A DNA stretch of 64,000 nt from a bacterium. GTDB lineage: Bacteria > CLD3 > SB21. Within the stretch, counting starts at the first letter, position 1; the number at the start of each line of letters is the position of its first letter. Below the pieces are notes generated by a model, which ran no database searches, had not been told where the DNA came from, and saw nothing but the letters and a program-made list of their open reading frames with translations. Location: the NCBI GenBank assembly GCA_008933615.1, contig WBUR01000008.1, positions 45,424 through 109,423 on the forward strand, read 5' to 3'. This document shows, piece after piece, positions 31,685 through 39,667 of this stretch. Made by a program: the position numbers and the translations under genes.

Positions 31685-34273
31685 ATGATTGGACAAACAG
31701 TTTCTCATTATCAAATCCTCGAAAAACTCGGCGAGGGCGGGATGGGCGTCGTGTATAAAGCCCAGGATACCACACTGGACAGGATCGTTGCGCTAAAATT
31801 TCTCCCCCACTATCTCAATTCCAACGATGAGGAACGTGCGCGTTTTCTGCAGGAAGCCAAAGCCGCATCCGCTCTCAATCATCCGAATGTGTGCACGATC
31901 TATGGTATCGAAGAGCACGAAGGCCAGCAATTTATCGAAATGGAATACGTCAACGGCGTGACGATGAAACATAAATTCACCGAATCGCCTCTGAAAATCA
32001 GTGATACGATCACCTATGCGCTTCAAATCGGCGAAGCCTTACAGGAAGCTCATGCCAATGGTATCGTGCACCGCGATGTAAAATCCGAAAATATCATGGT
32101 CAATTCCAAGAACCAGATCAAAGTGATGGATTTTGGTTTGGCCAAACTTCGCGGCTCCATAAAATTAACAAAATCATCGAGTACGACCGGCACGCTCGCC
32201 TACATGGCACCGGAACAAATTCAAGGCCAGCAGGTGGATGCAAGGGCGGATATATTTTCATTTGGTGTTGTGCTCTATGAAATGCTCACCGGACATACAC
32301 CGTTTCGAGGCGAACACGAAGCGGCAATGATCTATTCGATCGTGAATGAAGAGCCGCAGCCGATTCAGAAATTTCGTGAGGACATAACCAGCGAACTGAT
32401 GCACGTTTTGAATCGAGCATTGGAAAAAGATCCGGAGGAGCGGTATCAGACGGTAAAAGACATGACGATCGATCTGCGTCGCTTGAAGAAAGAATCGACA
32501 CGCGTTAGCCGCAGTGTGATCATGGAGACGCCCGGTGAATACAAAAATGCCTCCACTACATCAACTGAGTTTCTTCGGCCTAAGAAAAAATTATGGATAG
32601 GCATCAGCGCGACTCTTGTAGTAATGATCCTGCTTGTCAGCATTTGGTTTTTCAGAAAATCGACCGAATTGAACCCCGACATGACTTTTCGTGTTTTGCA
32701 AATTCCTTTCACTCAGATCAGCTACCCGGGCATATCCTCAGATGGTAAATGGATTGCATTTCCGGGCGCCGACGCCAACAGCCGATGGGATGTCTATTTC
32801 ATGAATTCGTCCGGAGGAGAACCGAGGCGCATCACATCCGATTCCGCTTTGTTTACAAACCGCGCCGAAATTTCACCCGACGGAAGTCAGATTGTATACG
32901 ACCGCGTCAATGACTTTACCCGGTTTTCACCAGAGATTTGCATTGTTCCTTCTCTCGGAGGAATCAGTACGGCCATTGTTAAAGATGGCTTTTCGCCCTT
33001 GTGGAGACCGGATGGAGAGCGTATCGGATATATAAGCGCAAGAAACTCAGAATTCTGGTCGGTGAAAATTGACGGAAGTGATAAGCGATGCGAATTCATC
33101 GACTCACTCTCACAAGTTCAGGGATCACTCACTCGTGTATCGTTCGCCTGGTCGCCGGATGGCAGATCCATTGCTTGGTTGACCAACTTCGCCGGATTCT
33201 ATCAGGAAATATTTGTTTGGGACTTGACATCGCACCAATCACGACAACTCACTTTCGATAAAAACAATATCGACGAAGTTGCATGGACACAAAATGATCA
33301 AATCATTTTTTCTTCCAACAAGGGCGGCAATACTAACCTTTGGATCATTCCTTCGAAGGGCGGCCAGGCGGTACAATTGACCAAGGGAAGCGGGCCCGAT
33401 CTCGGCGTGCGCACGTCGTGGGATAACAAGAAATTAATTTACATGCAGCAGCAGAATATTGGCCATCTTTGGATTGCGGGCCTGGACGGAAGCAGCGCAC
33501 GGCAGCTAACTTACGGGGATCAATCTATTATCAATCCGGATGTCAGCCCCGATGGAAAACATATTATTTTCCAAATGTCAGAGTCCGATCCGCTCAAAGC
33601 GCTCGGGCAAAGTATTTATATGATCAACAGGGATGGGAGCGGCCAAAGACCGCTTACATCCGGTGAATTGACATCGCGGAATCCGGGATGGTCGCCGGAC
33701 GGGAAATGGATCGCTTATCACGCGCGCAGACCGTCCGAGCCTCCTGATTCATCAAAAATCTTTTTGATCGATGCCAACAATCCCGGTACACCAAAATTTA
33801 TCGGTCGTGGAGGCAGTGTTTACTGGATCAATGAGTCCTCTCTCATTGCATTTCATTCGTCCGGATCCTGGCTTACTTTTATTGATGGGTCGCCCCAGCA
33901 GAAATTTTTTGAAGATTCCACATCTTCTTTCCCGATGTCTGGAGGCCAATTAATATCATACATTGACAATCATGCAGGAAAAGAGGGGCTCTACATTGTC
34001 AAATCCGGTGAACCATCCACCAAAGCCAAAAAGATCTTAACAGGCAATTTTCAACTTCTTTCTATAGTCGGTAAAAGTGTGTACTACATTAACGCGTCAA
34101 ATGAATTACAACGGATCAACGTCGTTACCGGCGCGAAAGAAAAAGTCAACGGTGCATTCCCGGGGCTGCTATTGGGCGCATCCGGACAAGTCAGATCGGA
34201 TGAAAAGGAAATTGTATATGCCGATCAGCAGGTGCGGTCTAAACTGGTATTGGTCGATAACTTATTTAAATAA
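31685..34273 (+). CDS. Ser/Thr protein kinase 7, membrane-anchored with PD40 propeller
   Basis: This protein has 862 residues. The kinase domain (about 10-270) belongs with kinases 1 and 2: the same TKSSSTTGTLAYMAPEQIQG activation segment, HRDVKSEN and RRLKKESTRV juxtamembrane motif, although five genes separate them. Membrane helix about 301-320 (LWIGISATLVVMILLVSIWFF). The outer part is a PD40/TolB-like propeller with SPDGSQIVYDR, SPDGRSIAW, SPDGKHIIF and SPDGKWIAYHARR. The start lies four bases after the stop of kinase 6 and the ribosome site (AAAGGA) is inside the kinase 6 gene, so the two are surely co-transcribed. Confidence 0.92.
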   Translation: MIGQTVSHYQILEKLGEGGMGVVYKAQDTTLDRIVALKFLPHYLNSNDEERARFLQEAKAASALNHPNVCTIYGIEEHEGQQFIEMEYVNGVTMKHKFTESPLKISDTITYALQIGEALQEAHANGIVHRDVKSENIMVNSKNQIKVMDFGLAKLRGSIKLTKSSSTTGTLAYMAPEQIQGQQVDARADIFSFGVVLYEMLTGHTPFRGEHEAAMIYSIVNEEPQPIQKFREDITSELMHVLNRALEKDPEERYQTVKDMTIDLRRLKKESTRVSRSVIMETPGEYKNASTTSTEFLRPKKKLWIGISATLVVMILLVSIWFFRKSTELNPDMTFRVLQIPFTQISYPGISSDGKWIAFPGADANSRWDVYFMNSSGGEPRRITSDSALFTNRAEISPDGSQIVYDRVNDFTRFSPEICIVPSLGGISTAIVKDGFSPLWRPDGERIGYISARNSEFWSVKIDGSDKRCEFIDSLSQVQGSLTRVSFAWSPDGRSIAWLTNFAGFYQEIFVWDLTSHQSRQLTFDKNNIDEVAWTQNDQIIFSSNKGGNTNLWIIPSKGGQAVQLTKGSGPDLGVRTSWDNKKLIYMQQQNIGHLWIAGLDGSSARQLTYGDQSIINPDVSPDGKHIIFQMSESDPLKALGQSIYMINRDGSGQRPLTSGELTSRNPGWSPDGKWIAYHARRPSEPPDSSKIFLIDANNPGTPKFIGRGGSVYWINESSLIAFHSSGSWLTFIDGSPQQKFFEDSTSSFPMSGGQLISYIDNHAGKEGLYIVKSGEPSTKAKKILTGNFQLLSIVGKSVYYINASNELQRINVVTGAKEKVNGAFPGLLLGASGQVRSDEKEIVYADQQVRSKLVLVDNLFK

Positions 34274-34291
34274 AATAATCCGGAGCGAGCG

Positions 34292-34639
34292 ATGTCCCAG
34301 TACGGTGTAAGCTTGGAAACCATAACCAGCGCAGCCTCTCACTTAAAAGAAGTGAAGAAGGAGAATCTGGCTATCGGCGACTGGGTATTTGCAAAGACGG
34401 TCAATTCGATTTACAGGATCCACGTCCTCGGAAAGAATACGTATGAAATTACCGGCGGTTGGTTTGACGCTCGAGGACTTTCTCCGGCGATCATGAAGAT
34501 TTATGGCTGTACCTGGGGTTCACGTGTGATCAAAACCAATATCGTAGCGGCGTGCGGGATGTCGATTGAGTTTGAAAAACGTATCATTACCAGCCCAATC
34601 GTGTCCGTGGTACATTTACCTTGCCGCAAGTTGAATTGA
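34292..34639 (+). CDS. Unrecognised 115-residue protein between kinases 7 and 8
   Basis: The frame starts 18 bases after kinase 7, with GGAGCGAG before the ATG. The protein has no signal peptide or membrane helix. The middle reads like a small beta-fold (GDWVFAKTVNSIYRIHVLGKNTYEITGGWFD), followed by GCTWGSRVIKTNIVAACGMSIEF and a strand-like TSPIVSVVHLPC. Three cysteines are spread through the C-terminal half. I do not recognise a family. Its tight setting in the array and plausible codon use speak for a real gene, perhaps an adaptor or substrate of the neighbouring kinases. Confidence 0.65.
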   Translation: MSQYGVSLETITSAASHLKEVKKENLAIGDWVFAKTVNSIYRIHVLGKNTYEITGGWFDARGLSPAIMKIYGCTWGSRVIKTNIVAACGMSIEFEKRIITSPIVSVVHLPCRKLN

Positions 34640-34683
34640 CAGAGCAGAGTAACCTAAATTTTTTTGAAAAAGGATCTTGATCT

Positions 34684-35519
34684 ATGATCAACCAAACTAT
34701 TTCACACTACAAAATAATTGACAAAGTTGGTGAAGGCGGTATGGGCATCGTCTACAAAGCCCAAGACCTGAATCTCGATAGGTTCGTTGCCTTAAAGTTC
34801 CTGCCGGAACGATTATCCAACTCCGAACAGGACCGTGCCCGCTTTTTGCAGGAAGCCAAAGCCGCCTCCGCTTTGAATCACCCAAATATCTGCACGATCC
34901 ACGGTATCGAAGAACACGATAAACAAATGTTCATCGTCATGGAACTGGTGGAAGGTCAAACCCTCAACGAAAAGAAAAGTTCTATCAGTTTCAAACAAGC
35001 GATTGACATCGGTATTCAATTAGCCGAAGGCCTTGCTGTCGCCCATGAGAAGGGTATTGTTCACCGGGACATCAAGCCGGACAATATCATGATTCGTAAG
35101 GATGGCATCGCGCAGATCATGGATTTCGGATTAGCCAAACTCAGAGGAGTATCGCGTTTAACCAAAGAAGGCAGTACGGTTGGAACCGCCGGCTACATGT
35201 CGCCGGAACAGGTGCAGGGACAAGATGCGGATCATCGTTCGGATATATTTTCACTGGGCGTGTTACTTTATGAATTATTCACAGGCCAACTTCCGTTCCG
35301 GGGTGTTCATGAAACAGCCTTGATGTATGAAATTGTCAACGTCGATCCTCCTCCGATGTCGGCAGTGAAACCGGACATAAGCCCTGAATTAGATGCAATC
35401 ATATTGGAATGTATGGAGAAGGATCCGAACGAGCGTACGCAATCGGTAAAACAGATCGCCATTGACCTGAAGAGATTCAAACGGGAATCCTCCAGATCCA
35501 GAGTCAGTATGATCCGGCC
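34684..35519 (+). repeat. Duplicated kinase-domain segment, copy A
   Basis: These 836 bases match 38832-39667 with only two differences (34725 A versus 38873 G; 35433 G versus 39581 A), both synonymous. The match begins precisely at the start codon and ends in the juxtamembrane codons. Confidence 0.95.
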
Positions 35520-37332
35520 TGCCATGACGCAATCCTCTGTCGGTGTGCGCGAAACACGACCAATACCCGGCTCAACGAAAAAAATGCTGCCGTGGATCGT
35601 ATCACTTATTTTATTTTTGGCAACAATCACAGCGCTTTGGGCGCCTTGGCAGTCAAAGCGTGAAGAGCCCGTTGCGCGGTTCAAATTGACGCTTCCCAAA
35701 GACGACGGGCTTGACCTTATCATATATTCCGCTCTGGCCATAGCTCCGGATGGTTCCAGATTTGTGTACAGAGCTAATGGCAGGTTGTATTGGCGAACGT
35801 TGGATAATATTGACGCGATTGCTATTCCGGGTACGGAAGACGGCGGTAGTCCGTTTTTTTCTCCCGACGGCAGGTGGATTGGATTTTTTGGCGGCGCAAA
35901 ATTGAAAAAAGTTTCGATCAGCGGAGGGGCCCCTATCGTTCTCGCCGATGCGCCGGACAATCGTGGCGGATCCTGGGGCACGGACGGCTCTATTGTTTTT
36001 ACGCCGTATGTTAATTCAGGACTAATGCGAATTCCAGAAGCAGGAGGGCTTGTCGAGCCGATCACTGCCTTAGATAGTACAAAAAGAGAACGCACTCATC
36101 GCTGGCCTTACTTTCTTCCGGACGGAACCGGCGTTATTTTTACGGTTGGCGTAACGGAAAGCCCGGACTATTACGAAGAGGCAACCATTCAATACGTAAA
36201 CCTAAAAACGGGCATGCGCAAACTGCTAATCAATGGCGCGAGCTCTGCACAATATGCTGAAACGGGCCACTTGATTTTTTCCCGATCAGGAGTCCTTTAT
36301 GCGGAACCGTTTAACGCCGACCGTATTGAAGTAATTAATTCCCCTTCACCGGTCATCGATGATGTAAGCGGCGATCCGACCACGGGGGGAATGCATTTTT
36401 CAATTTCCAGAAATGGAACATTAGTATACGTTTCAGGAAATACCGAGGGAGCCGAACGTGCGCTCATCAAGATCGACCGTAACGGTAAGGAATCCACTTT
36501 CGATTTAGCTTCAGGACCCCTGATGGAGCCGCGCATGTCCCCGGACGGCCAGCGAATCGCTCTAGTTCTTGGCTCCGGAAAGGATTCGGATATCTGGATC
36601 TATGATGTTACTCGCAGAACCATGAGCCGGTTGACATTTGGCGGAACAAACCGGACACCAACGTGGTCGCCCGATGGAAAGCAAGTGGCCTATTTTTCAA
36701 CATCGCGCGGCATATTCACAAAACCATTTGACGGCAGCGCTAATGAAAAGCCTACCGTATCCGGACTTGGCAGAACGTATATTAGTGCGTGGTCTAGGGA
36801 CGGTTTGATGCTGATCCTGGACAAGGCAACACAGGGAAATCAATCCGATATTCATGTTTTGCCGTTGACCGAAACTCAAAAACCATTTGACTTCTTATCC
36901 TCTGAATTTGATGAATACATGGGTACACTTTCACCGGATCAAAAATGGTTAGCGTATGTCTCTAACGAATCGGGATCATATCAGGTTTATGTTCAATCCT
37001 TTCCGGAACGAAAAGGAAAATGGCAGATCTCGACGCAGGGCGGATTAGAACCGCGTTGGTCACCGGACGGTAAAACCTTATATTACCATCAAAACACACG
37101 TATGATGGCCGTTGCGATTTCTACTAATCCCGCATTTTCAGCGGGACAGCCGCAACTTCTCTTCGACGGTATGCCGTTTCTGCCGACAGACAGCGGGGTT
37201 ACGTATGATGTGACGCCCGATGGCCAATATTTTATCAGCACGCGCGCAAATAAAAAAGATAACTTTCAACAGATCACCGTTGTGTTGAATTGGTTTACCG
37301 ACTTGAAAAATAAAACTTCAACCATAAAATAG
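34684..37332 (+). CDS. Ser/Thr protein kinase 8, membrane-anchored with PD40 propeller
   Basis: This protein has 882 residues. The kinase domain (about 10-270) has GEGGMG, VALKF, HRDIKPDN, DFGLAKLRG and MSPEQVQG, activation loop TKEGSTVGTAGY. Residues 1-279 (through SRVSMIRPA) are identical to those of kinase 9. After this point they diverge entirely. Membrane helix about 301-320 (MLPWIVSLILFLATITALW). The propeller shows SPDGRWIGFFGG, SPDGQRIAL, SPDGKQVAYF and SPDGKTLYYHQN. AAAGGATC precedes the start. Confidence 0.92.
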   Translation: MINQTISHYKIIDKVGEGGMGIVYKAQDLNLDRFVALKFLPERLSNSEQDRARFLQEAKAASALNHPNICTIHGIEEHDKQMFIVMELVEGQTLNEKKSSISFKQAIDIGIQLAEGLAVAHEKGIVHRDIKPDNIMIRKDGIAQIMDFGLAKLRGVSRLTKEGSTVGTAGYMSPEQVQGQDADHRSDIFSLGVLLYELFTGQLPFRGVHETALMYEIVNVDPPPMSAVKPDISPELDAIILECMEKDPNERTQSVKQIAIDLKRFKRESSRSRVSMIRPAMTQSSVGVRETRPIPGSTKKMLPWIVSLILFLATITALWAPWQSKREEPVARFKLTLPKDDGLDLIIYSALAIAPDGSRFVYRANGRLYWRTLDNIDAIAIPGTEDGGSPFFSPDGRWIGFFGGAKLKKVSISGGAPIVLADAPDNRGGSWGTDGSIVFTPYVNSGLMRIPEAGGLVEPITALDSTKRERTHRWPYFLPDGTGVIFTVGVTESPDYYEEATIQYVNLKTGMRKLLINGASSAQYAETGHLIFSRSGVLYAEPFNADRIEVINSPSPVIDDVSGDPTTGGMHFSISRNGTLVYVSGNTEGAERALIKIDRNGKESTFDLASGPLMEPRMSPDGQRIALVLGSGKDSDIWIYDVTRRTMSRLTFGGTNRTPTWSPDGKQVAYFSTSRGIFTKPFDGSANEKPTVSGLGRTYISAWSRDGLMLILDKATQGNQSDIHVLPLTETQKPFDFLSSEFDEYMGTLSPDQKWLAYVSNESGSYQVYVQSFPERKGKWQISTQGGLEPRWSPDGKTLYYHQNTRMMAVAISTNPAFSAGQPQLLFDGMPFLPTDSGVTYDVTPDGQYFISTRANKKDNFQQITVVLNWFTDLKNKTSTIK

Positions 37333-37454
37333 AATATTTAGAAAAAGTATTGAACTGTTCACAACAAGAATCCATAAATAATCTTATTCGAGTGTATCCG
37401 GCCCGAAGTGAACACGCGGCAGCACAACGAAAAACATTCACTAAAGGAGACATT

Positions 37455-38789
37455 ATGAAAAGCTTCCTTCAAATAGTTCTTTTTGTTGCATTAATTCCGC
37501 CGATAAGTGCGCAGGACCTTTGGCAGTACTTCACGGCTGACGATTTTGCAAAACGCAGATCCGTTCTCATGGACAAGATCGGTGATGGAGTTGCAGTGTT
37601 CCTGGGCGCCGAACTTCCGGAAGCGTTTATCAAATTTCGTCAGGACAATACCTTCTACTACCTTACCGGCGTCGACGCACCGGACGCCATCCTGATCATC
37701 GACGGGTTGAAAAAGACAACCCATTTGGTGGTACCTTCGATCACGTCCGGCGATATTCGAAATGAAGCGAGGATTGTACCAGGCCTTGAAGCTGCAGCGA
37801 AGTATAAAGTGGATTGGGTTTCCTCCCGATCGAACTTCAGCTCAATATTAGAAAGTTACCTTTCGCCGAATCATACGGTATTCCTCTATCTCGGCACGGA
37901 GGAAACGGCGGAAATGAGCCCCGACCGAAGCGGGGCGACTCGCCTAAGAAGGCTCAACGATCCCTGGGACGGAAGAATTCCCAAGGAAACAAATTTTGCG
38001 AATCTAGTAAAGACTCGATTTCCCGGCGTCGCGATCAAGGATATCGCTCCGGTTTTACATGCGATGCGGTGGGTAAAGGATGAAAAAGAAATTGCCGTTA
38101 TTCGTGAATGCGGCCGAATCGGCGCGCTAGGTTTTAATGAAGCCATGAAGATCACCCGGCCGGGTCTGTACGAATACCAGGTGGTTGCGGCGTGTGATTT
38201 TTACTATCAATACAGCGGACAACAAAATCCGGCATTCTTCGCCATTGCGGCTTCCGGTGAACAGGCTCTTGACTGGCACTATAACGCCAATAACCACGTT
38301 ATGAAATCAGGGGACGTCATCCTGCTTGATTACGCACCGGACTACCATTATTATGTTACCGACATTACCAGAACATGGCCGGTAAATGGGAAGTTCACAG
38401 CTGACCAGAAAAAAATGTATTTGTGCATCGTGGAATACCGCGAGAAAGCAATCAAGGCTCTTAAACCCGGTGTGACATATGAAGATCTTCTTGCTATTGG
38501 AAAGGCAGTTTATGAGAAACATGGATACGGCAAACTGTGGCCGAATTACGCAGGACATTTTGTAGGAATGGCGGTGCACGATGTTGGTCAAAAGAACGGA
38601 CAAGCCTTTGTACCCGGCGTAGTGTTCAACCTCGAGCCGATCATTGAAGACAAAATCAAGAAGGTTCATTTCCGCCTGGAAGACACGATCGTCATTACCA
38701 AAGACGGTGCGGAAGTTCTCACCGGGCTCACGCCAGTCGAACCCTCTGACATAGAGAAGGTGATTGCTGAAAAAGGAATTTTCGAATAA
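37455..38789 (+). CDS. Secreted M24-family metallopeptidase (Xaa-Pro aminopeptidase-like)
   Basis: This protein of 444 residues starts at the ATG at 37455 after AAAGGAGA; the frame is open upstream to 37350 without a good start. A signal peptide (MKSFLQIVLFVALIPPISAQ) suggests export. The N-terminal domain (about 20-180) is the creatinase/prolidase-type accessory fold. The C-terminal pita-bread domain has the metal ligands: Asp in LLDYAPDYHYY, Asp in VTDITRTW, His in GHFVGMAVHDVG, Glu in FNLEPI and Glu in RLEDTIVIT. It removes N-terminal residues before proline, here probably in the periplasm. It is the only clear metabolic enzyme inside the kinase array, lying between kinases 8 and 9. Confidence 0.9.
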   Translation: MKSFLQIVLFVALIPPISAQDLWQYFTADDFAKRRSVLMDKIGDGVAVFLGAELPEAFIKFRQDNTFYYLTGVDAPDAILIIDGLKKTTHLVVPSITSGDIRNEARIVPGLEAAAKYKVDWVSSRSNFSSILESYLSPNHTVFLYLGTEETAEMSPDRSGATRLRRLNDPWDGRIPKETNFANLVKTRFPGVAIKDIAPVLHAMRWVKDEKEIAVIRECGRIGALGFNEAMKITRPGLYEYQVVAACDFYYQYSGQQNPAFFAIAASGEQALDWHYNANNHVMKSGDVILLDYAPDYHYYVTDITRTWPVNGKFTADQKKMYLCIVEYREKAIKALKPGVTYEDLLAIGKAVYEKHGYGKLWPNYAGHFVGMAVHDVGQKNGQAFVPGVVFNLEPIIEDKIKKVHFRLEDTIVITKDGAEVLTGLTPVEPSDIEKVIAEKGIFE

Positions 38790-38831
38790 TCGCAGAAAAA
38801 AATATGAACCGCATTTACTTGAGTTAGGCAA

Positions 38832-39667
38832 ATGATCAACCAAACTATTTCACACTACAAAATAATTGACAAGGTTGGTGAAGGCGGTATGGGCATCGTC
38901 TACAAAGCCCAAGACCTGAATCTCGATAGGTTCGTTGCCTTAAAGTTCCTGCCGGAACGATTATCCAACTCCGAACAGGACCGTGCCCGCTTTTTGCAGG
39001 AAGCCAAAGCCGCCTCCGCTTTGAATCACCCAAATATCTGCACGATCCACGGTATCGAAGAACACGATAAACAAATGTTCATCGTCATGGAACTGGTGGA
39101 AGGTCAAACCCTCAACGAAAAGAAAAGTTCTATCAGTTTCAAACAAGCGATTGACATCGGTATTCAATTAGCCGAAGGCCTTGCTGTCGCCCATGAGAAG
39201 GGTATTGTTCACCGGGACATCAAGCCGGACAATATCATGATTCGTAAGGATGGCATCGCGCAGATCATGGATTTCGGATTAGCCAAACTCAGAGGAGTAT
39301 CGCGTTTAACCAAAGAAGGCAGTACGGTTGGAACCGCCGGCTACATGTCGCCGGAACAGGTGCAGGGACAAGATGCGGATCATCGTTCGGATATATTTTC
39401 ACTGGGCGTGTTACTTTATGAATTATTCACAGGCCAACTTCCGTTCCGGGGTGTTCATGAAACAGCCTTGATGTATGAAATTGTCAACGTCGATCCTCCT
39501 CCGATGTCGGCAGTGAAACCGGACATAAGCCCTGAATTAGATGCAATCATATTGGAATGTATGGAGAAGGATCCGAACGAACGTACGCAATCGGTAAAAC
39601 AGATCGCCATTGACCTGAAGAGATTCAAACGGGAATCCTCCAGATCCAGAGTCAGTATGATCCGGCC
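38832..39667 (+). repeat. Duplicated kinase-domain segment, copy B
   Basis: Second copy of the 836-base segment at 34684-35519, 834 of 836 positions equal by eye. The flanks on both sides are unrelated. Confidence 0.95.

Noticed and set aside
34684..39667. Kinases 8 and 9 as an assembly artefact.
   Set aside because: Flanks and sensor regions differ fully, and there are two synonymous differences inside the copied block. An artefact is less likely than a real duplication, although long reads would be needed to be certain.
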